Made by a program: the position numbers and the translations under genes. Below are positions 35,264 to 43,884 of a stretch of DNA of 64,000 nt, one piece after another; the first letter of the stretch is position 1; the number at the start of each line of letters is the position of its first letter. Source of the DNA: Leptospira meyeri (GTDB lineage Bacteria > Spirochaetota > Leptospiria > Leptospirales > Leptospiraceae); assembly GCF_004368965.1 (NCBI RefSeq), contig NZ_SORO01000002.1:124001-188000 (forward strand), written 5' to 3'. The notes under the pieces were generated by a model. The model was not told where the DNA came from, ran no database searches, and saw nothing but the letters and a program-made list of their open reading frames with translations.

Positions 35264-35957
35264 GTTCCAAGCTTTAGATTTAATCTCTGCATATTCCGAA
35301 AAAAAGAAGAATCCTTCTCATTTGGAATTAAGTCAAATTTTCCCGAATCCAACCCAACCTAGGTTGATTGGACGAGAAGATACAACGGATCTGTTGCCTT
35401 CGATGGAAAGATTGGGCTTAATTGAACCAATTCTTGTAAGGAAAGAAAAAGGGAAATACCTGATTGTTGCAGGTGAACGTAGATACCGAGCAGCGATTAA
35501 ACTAGGCTGGAAGGAGATTCCAGCCATCATCACCGATGCGAATGAAGATGTATGTTATGAGATGTCACTTGCTGAAAATGAAAAGAGAAAAAATTTAAAC
35601 CCTTGGGAAGTGGGAAAAGCAATACAGTACTTACGTAAAGAAAAAAGGAAAACGGCAGAAGAAGTATCTGAATTGTTGGGTTACAGCGGACGGTATGTAA
35701 AACAACTTAGCAGTATTGCGCGATTGGATCAAAAATCTGTGATGGAACTTATGATTAGTGGTAAGCCACTTTCAGTAAAGAATTTGGAAGAACTGCTAAA
35801 ACGTAAAGAGAACAGAGGGGGTGAAATCATTTCACCCCGGGCAGGAACAAGTTCGGGTCGTATTAGTATTAATGTGGGTAAACTTACCGGTAAGGTAAGA
35901 GATAACTTTTTAAAAGAATTGAGTTTACTCAAAAAAAAATACGGAATTAACGAATAG
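35247..35957 (+). CDS. parB: second ParB-type partition protein
   Basis: 236 residues, short for a ParB. The N-terminal domain has FPNPTQPR and VAGERRYRAAIKLGW (canonical GERRxRAA), but the third box reads AENEKRKNLNPWE rather than ENLQRxxLxPxE. A helix-turn-helix (KTAEEVSELLGYSGRYVKQL, about 131-150) is clear. A perfect 21-bp palindrome lies within its own coding sequence at codons near 191-197, identical in core to that upstream of parA. Overlaps parA by 17 bases. Confidence 0.88.
   Translation: MSKKTEFQALDLISAYSEKKKNPSHLELSQIFPNPTQPRLIGREDTTDLLPSMERLGLIEPILVRKEKGKYLIVAGERRYRAAIKLGWKEIPAIITDANEDVCYEMSLAENEKRKNLNPWEVGKAIQYLRKEKRKTAEEVSELLGYSGRYVKQLSSIARLDQKSVMELMISGKPLSVKNLEELLKRKENRGGEIISPRAGTSSGRISINVGKLTGKVRDNFLKELSLLKKKYGINE
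35818..35838. promoter_or_regulatory. second copy of the 21-bp palindrome, inside parB
   Basis: GGGGTGAAAT-C-ATTTCACCCC: identical arms to the core upstream of the same operon, 1.56 kb away. Conservation of arms in a coding region, where sequence is otherwise free to drift at codon third positions, supports selection for DNA binding. The flanks are not palindromic here. Confidence 0.75.
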
Positions 35958-35964
35958 AGGAAAA

Positions 35965-36603
35965 ATGAAATCAATTTTAAAGCTTAAAACGATAGATGAT
36001 ATCGAAAGAGAGTTATCAATTATAGTTGCTTGTGAAAAAAAACAGAAGGCTGACATCAGCTTAAGCCAAATCTATGATTTTTTAGCAGAATCGATAGAGT
36101 TATCAATTCAAAGGATAGGCTCATCGAACAAAAGAAATACGATCAATAAATTATTGGGTAAATACAAGTTTGCTAAACTCATTTCAAAAGGTAATTACAC
36201 CAAAGCCAATCAAATTCCAGGTTTCCCACCAAAAGATTTAGGGGATGCAGACTCAGCCTTACTAAGATTAAAAACATCCCTGACTGCCTTTAAATTACAT
36301 TCGGGCCCATTTGCTGAACATTCCGTTTTCGGGGAGCTAGATAAAAAACAGTGGGAACGTGTTCATGGAATCCTCGCTATTTTTTTGTTTGGTTACATCC
36401 AGTTATTCGGAGACGAAAAATTAAGATTCGCAAAAGACAGGGAACAAAGAAAAGAAAAAGCATTCTCTGAGAAAAAACACCATCAACCTCAGAAGAAAAA
36501 AGATGACCGTGATTCAAAACCAAATGGTCATAATAATCGAAAATGGAAAAACAAAAAAAAGTCTCATCACAAAGGGAATAAAAATCAAGGTGGCGCTCGA
36601 TGA
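35965..36603 (+). CDS. third gene of the second par operon: DinB/DUF1569-like with basic tail
   Basis: 212 residues, 7 bases after parB and overlapping the next gene by 4. The N-terminal ~150 residues are helical; HSVFGELDKKQWERVHGILAIFLFGYIQLFG resembles the end of the DUF1569/DinB-like fold. From about 158 the chain becomes a Lys/His/Asn-rich tail (EKKHHQPQKKKDDRDS, KKKSHHKGNKNQGGAR), likely to bind nucleic acid. Its place in the operon suggests a role alongside ParA-ParB, which is inference. Confidence 0.6.
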   Translation: MKSILKLKTIDDIERELSIIVACEKKQKADISLSQIYDFLAESIELSIQRIGSSNKRNTINKLLGKYKFAKLISKGNYTKANQIPGFPPKDLGDADSALLRLKTSLTAFKLHSGPFAEHSVFGELDKKQWERVHGILAIFLFGYIQLFGDEKLRFAKDREQRKEKAFSEKKHHQPQKKKDDRDSKPNGHNNRKWKNKKKSHHKGNKNQGGAR

Positions 36604-37202
36604 AAATTTGTTTAGTTGTGGGGAGTCATCGTAAGAATTCCCAATCTCTAAAAGTTGGAAAATTTTTAGCTAAGTCATTGGAAACAAAAGGGATTGATAC
36701 GTTACTTTTTGATTTAGGAGTGAACCCACTTCCTCTTTGGGAACCAGCTATGTGGGAAAAAGAATCAGATATTAAAAAGTTTTGGTTAGATTATAGTGAA
36801 GGATTTGGAAGCGCAGATGCCTATGTTTTTCTTTCACCTGAATATGCAGGTATGGCCAGTCCTGCATTAAAAAACTTCTTCCTCTACTTATCCAGTGGTG
36901 ATCTCTCACACAAACCTGGATTAATTATTACTGTTTCAAGCGGAATGGGCGGAAGTTATCCAAATGCAGAACTTAGAATGTCTAGCTATAAAAACACTCG
37001 CATTGTTTATCTTCCTGATCATGTCATCGTTCGTCATGTTGAGTCTGTATTAAATTCAGAAACTCCAGAGGGTAAGGATGATGAATATATCAGGTCAAGA
37101 TTGAGTTATGTGTTAAGTGTACTCGTTGAATATGCAAAAGCTCTTAATCAGGTACGCCAGAGTGGTGTGATCGACTTAAAAACTTACCCTTTTGGATTAT
37201 AA
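36600..37202 (+). CDS. NAD(P)H-dependent FMN reductase-like flavoprotein
   Basis: 200 residues of flavodoxin-like fold. VVGSHRKNSQSLKVGKFLA (6-24) forms the FMN phosphate loop; SPEYAGMASPALKNFFLYLS (about 79-98) is the conserved family segment. Overlaps the par-linked gene by 4 bases, and its 3' end runs 59 bases into the convergent acyltransferase. Confidence 0.85.
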   Translation: MKICLVVGSHRKNSQSLKVGKFLAKSLETKGIDTLLFDLGVNPLPLWEPAMWEKESDIKKFWLDYSEGFGSADAYVFLSPEYAGMASPALKNFFLYLSSGDLSHKPGLIITVSSGMGGSYPNAELRMSSYKNTRIVYLPDHVIVRHVESVLNSETPEGKDDEYIRSRLSYVLSVLVEYAKALNQVRQSGVIDLKTYPFGL

Positions 37203-38223
37203 TAGCGATTAAAATCGGAATTCCGACATTTAAAATTAAAGTTATCACATATCCCAAAAAAGGCCCTCCCAGTGAATAAGGGTCTATACTATGCATTGTA
37301 TGAATTACGAAAGGGTGTAATAAAAAGATAAATAAACTTTGATTGCCTATGTAACTAATCCAGTTGAACAAAGTTTTACTAAATTTAGGGATTAGTTCCC
37401 AAATGAAGAGAAAGAAAATGATTGGGTAAGCCAAGTGGTGATTTTTAAAATCTAAAAAATAAACATAACTAAATAGAATTAAAAAAAATAGAAACATCAA
37501 AGTGAGTGTTCCAAAAAGAAGCGTTAATTCTTTCTTTGAATTATTTTTATCTTCATATGAGAACCCAATTTGAATTCCTAAAACAAAAAAGAAAAGGTAG
37601 TTCAATATGGATATCGAATGGTATTCTTTTGGTAAGACGGTATCAAAGAAACCTAAGTTAGATAACAAATTCAATAAAAAAGAAATGAACAATATAAATT
37701 TGGAGATGGATCGGTTAGTCAAAGTTTTTTCGAAAACATAGAAGAGAAGATAAAATTGAAGTAAAAGTGGGACAAAGTAGTAAGGGGCAAATACTTTCCC
37801 CAAAAAGTAAAATTGTAAAAATTCAATGAGATTGTAATTTTGATATTTAACTAAATAACCTGCAACCGATGCCAATGTATAGGGAAGGAGGAGGTTCTTT
37901 GCTTTTGAATTCCAGTAACCGCTCTTTTTTCTTAAAAAAATAGCAGATGTTAAAATAAACAATGGTACCGAAAAACGAGAGAAATTGGAAAAAAACAAAG
38001 TGGTCCTGATAACATTTGCATCATTTGGATGAAAAAACTGAAAGTAGGAATGTATATGAATTAAAACAATTCCTACCATGGCAAAGCCACGGAGGAGATC
38101 AAAGCGACTTTCTCTTCCTTCCTTAGTAGCGCGAGGATGCGGAAGAGAATAGGGGATTTTGAATGCCCAGAGGTACAAAGCAGCAAGTCCCGTTAGTATG
38201 ATCCCTAGTAATTCCCATTCCAT
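37144..38223 (-). CDS. acyltransferase 3 family membrane protein
   Basis: 359 residues with about ten membrane segments. The family signature FDLLRGFAMVGIVLIHIHSYF (about 41-61) contains the conserved Arg and His; the usual loop FVPLLLQFYLLF follows. These proteins O-acylate exported sugars or lipids. Its last 59 bases are antisense to the end of the flavoprotein gene. Confidence 0.85.
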   Translation of the reverse strand: MEWELLGIILTGLAALYLWAFKIPYSLPHPRATKEGRESRFDLLRGFAMVGIVLIHIHSYFQFFHPNDANVIRTTLFFSNFSRFSVPLFILTSAIFLRKKSGYWNSKAKNLLLPYTLASVAGYLVKYQNYNLIEFLQFYFLGKVFAPYYFVPLLLQFYLLFYVFEKTLTNRSISKFILFISFLLNLLSNLGFFDTVLPKEYHSISILNYLFFFVLGIQIGFSYEDKNNSKKELTLLFGTLTLMFLFFLILFSYVYFLDFKNHHLAYPIIFFLFIWELIPKFSKTLFNWISYIGNQSLFIFLLHPFVIHTMHSIDPYSLGGPFLGYVITLILNVGIPILIAIIIQKGKFLSRSHHSGVPD

Positions 38224-38332
38224 AAATCTTTTCTCCCTTACGGCATTTTCTTTTCAGATTTCCAGGGGGAAAGGAAAATGAATTCAGATTTTAGGCAAAA
38301 TAGCCAAAAATAGATACAGGAGCTACGAATCA

Positions 38333-38773
38333 ATGAGCAAACTCAACATTCCGCCAAATCAGAGAATCTTCAAAGAAGGGGAACTGAATAATGCGATGTA
38401 CATCATCCTTCAAGGAAACGTTGAGATTTTTTTTACTGTCAATAATAGTCAAACTCGATTAGCACTCATGAAACCAGGAGATTTTTTTGGTGAAATGGCA
38501 TTGTTTAGTTCTAATCCTAGAAGTGCAACTGCAAGAACAATCACGAATTGTGAAGTTGCAGTGATTGAGAGTAAACAACAACTTGAAAACTTTCTTGTTA
38601 AAAATCCGAAGTTTGCTGCAAAAATGGTTTCGATTATGGCAGATAGGCTTGCTCGCACCAACGAACTACTGATCAGTAGTATGGAAAAATCTGTGGCTAA
38701 GAAAATTGAATTTAGCAATGACGTTGGGAAAGAACACCAAATTGGAATTAGCGATGTTCAGGATGTGGAGTGA
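38333..38773 (+). CDS. cyclic-nucleotide-binding domain protein
   Basis: 146 residues forming a single cNMP-binding beta-roll: FKEGELNNAMYIILQGNVEIFF, PGDFFGEMALFSSNPRSATART (about 49-70). The PRSATART segment is the phosphate-binding cassette. No DNA-binding helix-turn-helix follows; the tail is short, so it is not a Crp-type transcription factor but a stand-alone regulatory module. Confidence 0.88.
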   Translation: MSKLNIPPNQRIFKEGELNNAMYIILQGNVEIFFTVNNSQTRLALMKPGDFFGEMALFSSNPRSATARTITNCEVAVIESKQQLENFLVKNPKFAAKMVSIMADRLARTNELLISSMEKSVAKKIEFSNDVGKEHQIGISDVQDVE

Positions 38774-39025
38774 TTATCCGTAGATAGTCGGCAAATTCTT
38801 TTTGATTAATGTAATTTCAAGAATGGGAGCATAACTCAACAAGTTCTTAATGTTAACCATTTGGCCTTCTGCCAAAAGAAACTCGGATAAAATTTCTAAG
38901 GTTTCTTCCGGAGGAAGAGTTGAAATGCTTGGATATTCAGGATGTCCCACCAAGTTAAATTCTGATGCAAGTTTCTGGTCTAATAATTGTTCGTCTTCTA
39001 AGTTTAGTAAGTCTTTCCAGTTCAT
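38774..39025 (-). CDS. small protein of unknown function
   Basis: 83 residues, acidic and Leu-rich (PPEETLEILSEFLLAEGQMVNI). Its stop abuts the convergent cNMP gene and it begins 2 bases beyond the end of the HDOD gene, on the same strand, so it is coupled to that gene. Not recognised. Confidence 0.6.
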   Translation of the reverse strand: MNWKDLLNLEDEQLLDQKLASEFNLVGHPEYPSISTLPPEETLEILSEFLLAEGQMVNIKNLLSYAPILEITLIKKNLPTIYG

Positions 39026-39027
39026 AA

Positions 39028-40530
39028 TTAAATCAAGAGATTTTGATATTCTTCTCTATGCTCCTCGAATTGGATTTTAAACCTTTCTTGCATATCGCGA
39101 AATTCTTTTTCTGAAGTGATCTCAAAATACTCCAAAACTTCTGGTTCTACCGTGAAATAATTCCCTTTACCGCGACCAATATTTGCCAAAATATCTGCCA
39201 AGTAGATGATCTGGCATAGGATATTGTTCCTACTTTTGCATTGCCATGGTTTGTGATGAAAACGAATGACATCTAAAATTTCTTCAGGGAAGTTCCACTT
39301 TTCTGACATCAAATAACCAATTTCTGAATGCGTTGTCCCCAGTGTGTATTCTTCTACCCATTCAGAAATTTCATTGTTGTCATCACTTCTTAATACTCGA
39401 ATTTGGTTCACTTGGCTAAGGTCCAAAGAAAGTAAAACCATCCTTCCTAAGTCATGTAAGAGAGCGGATATGACTGCTGGTTCTAATAGTTTTAAATGTT
39501 TTTTCCGGTCTTCAATTAGGAAACGAGCATACATGGAGGTTTTAAAGGAATGTGTCCACACTAATACTTGTTTCGCATAACGAGAGTTAAGCACTTTTTT
39601 GGCACCTAATGTTAAAAAAATTGATTCTAGGTTTCGAAGGCCAATTCTTTTGACTCCTTCCAGAACTGAAATAATTGGTGTGTGGGACCCAAATAACGGA
39701 GAGTTGGCGATTTTCAAAATTTCTGCAGTGATGGCAGGGTCTTTTTCTACTTGTCCTGAGATTTCATGCCAATCGACGTCTTTTTTCTTTGCGATAAAAA
39801 TCAATTTTTGAATTTGTGGAGGTAGCGGGGGAAGGCTATTGACCTCGCGGACCAAAAGATTTTTTATATTGGTTTGGTTCTCTTTTGGTATGAGTTGTTT
39901 CGGTATTCGTATAATCACTTCCGTAGAATCATCAGTGGTTACCAATTGAAAGAACTGGCTAGAAATACCCGAGTTTCTAAGAAGGATATGAATTAGGACA
40001 ATACCAAGTCCTGAACTTTCTTCGTTGTCAACGGATTCGCGATAAGCGTCATTTATGTTTTTGTATTTTGCTGATGCTTGTACTCTTTTTAAAATTCTGT
40101 TTTTTTCTTCAGGAAGAATTTTGGCGTTATTTTTAACTTTGAATTCTATATAATCTTCTTTGAAAATAGTACTTAAAGTAATTTTGTATTGGGAGTGATC
40201 TAATGCTAAAAATACTCTTTTTCGATTATGTCCAAATTCGTCCTTGTACATAGGAATGCCTCTGGCATAATCTTTTTCATCCCAGAGATTCAAACCCTGC
40301 TCTTGGAAAAAAACACGTTTTCCATTAGCCTTACATCCGTTTACTAGTAGTTCACTTAGGATTGTAAAAAGAATTTCATGTAGGAATTCTAAGGAAATGC
40401 TACGGACAACTCTGCCAATCCAAACATCCAACTCAGGGCAGTCGATTTCCGAAAAGTGGACATATTCTTTGGAAATTAGTTTTCCGGAAAGAAAGTCCTC
40501 CTGAAAGGTAATGAGTGGGGGAATCGACAT
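39028..40530 (-). CDS. HDOD signalling protein with HATPase-like N-terminus
   Basis: 500 residues. The N-terminal ~210 residues hold pieces of a GHKL-type fold: ELLVNGCKANGKRVFF (N-box-like) and SSGLGIVLIHILLRNSG (G-box-like). An HDOD domain follows (LPPLPPQIQKLIFIAKKKDVDW ... GSHTPIISVLEGVKRIGLRNLESI) with HDLGRMV and HSEIGYLMSEKWNFPEEI. HDOD proteins act in two-component and chemotaxis-linked signalling. Kinase activity is doubtful. Confidence 0.82.
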   Translation of the reverse strand: MSIPPLITFQEDFLSGKLISKEYVHFSEIDCPELDVWIGRVVRSISLEFLHEILFTILSELLVNGCKANGKRVFFQEQGLNLWDEKDYARGIPMYKDEFGHNRKRVFLALDHSQYKITLSTIFKEDYIEFKVKNNAKILPEEKNRILKRVQASAKYKNINDAYRESVDNEESSGLGIVLIHILLRNSGISSQFFQLVTTDDSTEVIIRIPKQLIPKENQTNIKNLLVREVNSLPPLPPQIQKLIFIAKKKDVDWHEISGQVEKDPAITAEILKIANSPLFGSHTPIISVLEGVKRIGLRNLESIFLTLGAKKVLNSRYAKQVLVWTHSFKTSMYARFLIEDRKKHLKLLEPAVISALLHDLGRMVLLSLDLSQVNQIRVLRSDDNNEISEWVEEYTLGTTHSEIGYLMSEKWNFPEEILDVIRFHHKPWQCKSRNNILCQIIYLADILANIGRGKGNYFTVEPEVLEYFEITSEKEFRDMQERFKIQFEEHREEYQNLLI

Positions 40531-40608
40531 GATAAACCTGTTTTGAACCTTGTTTCTCTTTTTGAAAACCGAAAATTTTATTTTGAAATTTGAGTTAGGA
40601 TTCCGATA

Positions 40609-41145
40609 ATGAAGACTATGGAACTCTTAAAAAAATCCCTTCCTATTGTCCTTGTGTTATTTGTAGCAACTGTGTCTATCCCAGCTCAGGACACGAAACC
40701 GCAATCTACACCCACTGATGTGAGCCAAGAAAATCACGATGCAAAAGAGGGACAAGATAAAGAGTTGTTCGAATACTATTATAAAACTCGCCCAGAAAAT
40801 TTGCCACCTAATAAAGCGAAATTGGAATATAACTTAATCAAGACCCTAAAAAAAGAAATAATGAGCCGAGATTATTCCAAAGAATCTGCTGAAGCGATTA
40901 AAAAAATCGATGCAACCAATATTCAATATGAAAGAGTATATAGAGAAAGTAAGTGGCTTCGTGGTTTTATGACGCAAAACACTCATTTGAATTATTCAGA
41001 GTTCATGTACATTGTAAAACATGATAAATATATGTGTTTTGTTAGTTTTGATGTTAATCCTGAGACTTATTTACAACAATCTCGTCAGTCGCATCTGGTT
41101 TTTGCTGCGAAGGATAAGTTTGAGATAGTAATCCCAAAACCCTAG
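40609..41145 (+). CDS. exported protein of unknown function
   Basis: 178 residues. Start at the ATG at 40609, 8 bases after AGGA. Signal peptide ends VATVSIPAQD. A Gln/Ser/Thr-rich linker precedes a helical region (NKAKLEYNLIKTLKKEIMSRDYSKE) and a compact end with FVSFDVNPETYLQQ. Its last 92 bases overlap the convergent membrane gene. Not recognised. Confidence 0.65.
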   Translation: MKTMELLKKSLPIVLVLFVATVSIPAQDTKPQSTPTDVSQENHDAKEGQDKELFEYYYKTRPENLPPNKAKLEYNLIKTLKKEIMSRDYSKESAEAIKKIDATNIQYERVYRESKWLRGFMTQNTHLNYSEFMYIVKHDKYMCFVSFDVNPETYLQQSRQSHLVFAAKDKFEIVIPKP

Positions 41146-41602
41146 TCAGCGAAGTAACACCAACTAATACAAGTAAATAGACAAACCCATATTGAAAGTA
41201 TCTTTCTAAGTTTTCCAAGAGGGGGAGTGATTCTTCATTCCCCTTAATTCGCGAAATAGCCGTTTGTTTCCCAAAAATTCTGATTTCTTTCTTATAAACC
41301 TCGATTGTATCACCTAACCGCAGTCTTTTGTAAATGGAGTAGGGGATCCGTTCCGTGATTTCATATAAAGATCCATTACTAAGTCCAAAACTGTAATGGC
41401 ACTGATAAGCAATCGGAAATTGGTTTTTGACTCGAGAAAGTTCCTGGACAATCGCAAAACTTCTGTTTCTTTCTTCGTTTAAGGTTTTTGTTGCTGATTG
41501 TAACTGAGAGTTTTCGAGATAAACAAGAGAATAAAATAAGGAAATAACTGCAAAAGATACGAAAACCGAGTTGGAGATCCAAACGGATATTCGAGGAGAC
41601 AT
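41054..41602 (-). CDS. two-TM membrane protein, DUF3592-like
   Basis: 182 residues. A membrane segment at about 10-29, a coiled stretch, a beta-rich domain (YQCHYSFGLSNGSLYEITERIPYSIYKRLRLGDTIEVYKK) and a second segment near 145-165 give the TM-beta-TM plan of DUF3592 proteins. Starts directly after the NAD-kinase/STAS gene stop. Function unknown. Confidence 0.65.
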   Translation of the reverse strand: MSPRISVWISNSVFVSFAVISLFYSLVYLENSQLQSATKTLNEERNRSFAIVQELSRVKNQFPIAYQCHYSFGLSNGSLYEITERIPYSIYKRLRLGDTIEVYKKEIRIFGKQTAISRIKGNEESLPLLENLERYFQYGFVYLLVLVGVTSLTRVLGLLSQTYPSQQKPDATDEIVVNKSQD

Positions 41603-42880
41603 CTAGGACTTAGATGGCTCCTCAAAGGACTTTAACGCTTCTTCCCGGTCAGCATAAAATTGGAAAGCATTTGAAAGACCAAGTAAATGAAACACTTGTA
41701 AGATGGAACTTGTGACACCTACCAAGGCCATTTCCTTATTTCTTTTTTGTAAGTTCATTTTTACGTCTAGAATCATTCGAATACCTAAGCTAGAGATGTA
41801 TCGGAGTTCTGAAAAATCCAAAATCAAATGCTTCCTGTCGCTCCCAACCATTTCATCCAGGATTGTTTGTGTGATGCGGTCAAGTGGTCCCGACTCCATA
41901 CGACCTTTGATCTGGACGATGACAGTCCCATTGATTCGTTTTTGTTCTATTTCGTATGGCAAGTCTTGCATGGATTCCCCTCTCTTTAGCGGAACAATTA
42001 CAGATAATTTCTCTGGCGATAATCGAATTGTCGCCTTTGCATAAGGTAGAAATGGATAGTGTCTCTCCGTGAGAGAATCAACTGCCAAACCACCATTCAT
42101 TTCAGAAATAACTTCCACTTGATCCAAGGCCCTAAAATCTGCCAAGGAAAACTCTGTTTCTCGAGACTTCACTCGGATTTCTCGGGAATAAACATGGAAA
42201 AAAGTCTCATGTTTTGAAAATGGAGAGAATTTCTTTGGAAAACAAGAGCTAATCCAACCTGTGGATCCTGCTCCCGTGTAGACAAGTAAACCCGAACATT
42301 TTTGCTCCTCTTTTTGTCCTTGGTAGGAAATCCAAAACCGGGAAGTGAGATCTGGACTATTGTTTCGGATGGAAAGTTCACAGATAGCCGGTACAGTTTT
42401 CAGTTTGGTTCCATTTGGATACAATATTTCCGTATCTAAAAGAGACCATGACTCAACTTGCGTGTGTTGGAAGTTATTTTTGACAGCAGTCTTTAATTCT
42501 TCAGCAGTAAAACCAAGTAGTGCTCCCACGGAAGATTGAGGATCGGAGTTACATCCGATTAAATGAGTATTTCCAGCCAAATGTGCAACATACGTGAAAT
42601 GATTATCGCCACCATGGGCAACGATCAGGTCGAACTTGGATCCATCTTCCGGATCAAAGTTTTCTCGAAACACAAAGTCTGCATCGGGAAAAACATGTGT
42701 TTTAAGAAAGTTACGAGATTCTAATTGCCTTTCATGCGATTCAAAAGTTCTTTGAAAGACTTCTGGATTTTGACGTGCGACTTCCTTATAGGCCTGAATG
42801 GAGCCATAAGTTTCCAAATCTAATTCGTATTTGGTCCGTTTGAAGACCACTACGACCTTTCTATACTTGGTGGAAGTCAT
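41603..42880 (-). CDS. NAD-kinase-like domain fused to an STAS domain
   Basis: 425 residues in two parts. Residues 1-315 look like an ATP-NAD kinase of the NADK2-like branch: AHGGDNHFTYVAHLAGNTHLIGCNSDP (GGD at 90-92) and YTGAGSTGW (201-209). In kinases the first motif is GGDGT and the second GSTAY; here GGDNH and GSTGW are altered, so activity is uncertain. Residues 320-425 are an anti-sigma-antagonist STAS domain: LILDFSELRYISSLGIRMILDVK with Ser363/Ser364 at the usual phosphorylation site. The pair could link NAD(P) or lipid level to a partner-switch. Confidence 0.78.
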   Translation of the reverse strand: MTSTKYRKVVVVFKRTKYELDLETYGSIQAYKEVARQNPEVFQRTFESHERQLESRNFLKTHVFPDADFVFRENFDPEDGSKFDLIVAHGGDNHFTYVAHLAGNTHLIGCNSDPQSSVGALLGFTAEELKTAVKNNFQHTQVESWSLLDTEILYPNGTKLKTVPAICELSIRNNSPDLTSRFWISYQGQKEEQKCSGLLVYTGAGSTGWISSCFPKKFSPFSKHETFFHVYSREIRVKSRETEFSLADFRALDQVEVISEMNGGLAVDSLTERHYPFLPYAKATIRLSPEKLSVIVPLKRGESMQDLPYEIEQKRINGTVIVQIKGRMESGPLDRITQTILDEMVGSDRKHLILDFSELRYISSLGIRMILDVKMNLQKRNKEMALVGVTSSILQVFHLLGLSNAFQFYADREEALKSFEEPSKS

Positions 42881-43057
42881 GAGTTTTGGAAGAAATTCTC
42901 ATTTTCCTTAGGGAAATAAAGGTTTTTTTAAAAAAACTTCGTTTTTCTTAGGAAATTTGCAGAAAAATTGTATCCAAAATCAATTTAGTCTTGTACCAAA
43001 TCATGTAGTTTTGTAAATAATGTGTAACCGTTAAATGGTTTAGAGGAAAATCAAAGT

Positions 43058-43363
43058 ATGGCAACAACTCCTACCCCAATGAAGAAGTCCGAAATGCTCA
43101 GCGAACTCGCTGAAACAACTGGTATGACCAAAAAGAACGTAGCAGCGTTCCTAGACTCCTTTGTTGAACTTGCTTATAAAGAAACTAAGAAAAACGGCGC
43201 ATTTGTGATCCCTGGTTTAGGAAAACTTGTTAAACGCAATCGTCCTAAACGTAAAGGTAGAAACCCTGCAACTGGTGAAGCAATTGTGATCCCTGCTAAA
43301 ACTGTTGTTAAATTCACATTATCTAAGACTTGTAAAGACGCAGTTGTGCCTCCTAAAAAATAA
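43058..43363 (+). CDS. HU-family DNA-binding protein
   Basis: 101 residues, normal HU length with a short N-terminal extension. MKKSEMLSELAETTGMTKKNVAAFLDSFVELAY (8-40) forms the helical dimer part; GAFVIPGLGKLVKRNRPKRKGRNPATGEAIVIPAKTVVKF (46-85) is the beta arm with the NPATGE tip. It organises DNA and may assist replication and repair. Preceded by a 177-base gap with GAGG near 43043. Confidence 0.93.
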   Translation: MATTPTPMKKSEMLSELAETTGMTKKNVAAFLDSFVELAYKETKKNGAFVIPGLGKLVKRNRPKRKGRNPATGEAIVIPAKTVVKFTLSKTCKDAVVPPKK

Positions 43364-43376
43364 ATTAGTTTGTGAA

Positions 43377-43398
43377 CCCAGGTGGAAAACCTCCTGGG
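43377..43398 (+). terminator. hairpin after HU, possible terminator or start-site block
   Basis: Arms CCCAGGTGG and CCTCCTGGG (one mismatch) around AAAA, 13 bases past the HU stop. No T-run follows. Its right arm covers the GGG that serves the next gene's ATG at 43405, so it could lower that gene's translation instead of ending transcription. Confidence 0.45.
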
Positions 43399-43404
43399 TA
43401 TTAT

Positions 43405-43857
43405 ATGGATAAAAAACCTTATCCTTTTTTGCCTTTCGAAGATTCTCTCGTAGGAGAGAAAATTCTTCTTGTTTGGCAAGAAAGTCATCATTCGGAAAAA
43501 AATTTAAAAGAACATTTGTTGAAAGCACTGGATCTTACAGAAGATCAGATTGTTTTTACTCCTAATGCCATTAAACAAAAGTTAATGGTCTCTTTCCCAA
43601 CTGAGATTCGTAACTTTATTGATCAGAAAAATCCTTCTCAAATAACAGAACTGTTGTTAACAATTGCGAAAGGTAAATCCAAAGTATATCCTTCACCTGC
43701 ACTTGATATCACCTTTGAGCTGATAGAATGGATTCTCACAGGATTTGATTTGGATGATGTATTGGTGGAAACCTTATCTGCATTATTCGGAACACAATTA
43801 AACAATGTATTTGTTGACCAAGTAAGAGCGGAATACATCAAAGAACTTAGAGGTTAA
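43405..43857 (+). CDS. protein of unknown function downstream of HU
   Basis: 150 residues from the ATG at 43405; a GTG at 43372 would put the hairpin inside the coding sequence and has no ribosome site. Mixed alpha/beta, no signal or membrane segment. Contains KILLVWQESHHSEKNLKEHLLKALDLTEDQIVF and a helical C-terminal part. Precedes the lipid operon by 27 bases. Not recognised. Confidence 0.6.
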   Translation: MDKKPYPFLPFEDSLVGEKILLVWQESHHSEKNLKEHLLKALDLTEDQIVFTPNAIKQKLMVSFPTEIRNFIDQKNPSQITELLLTIAKGKSKVYPSPALDITFELIEWILTGFDLDDVLVETLSALFGTQLNNVFVDQVRAEYIKELRG

Positions 43858-43884
43858 AGTTTTTTTAAAGAAGGGTTATTTTGG

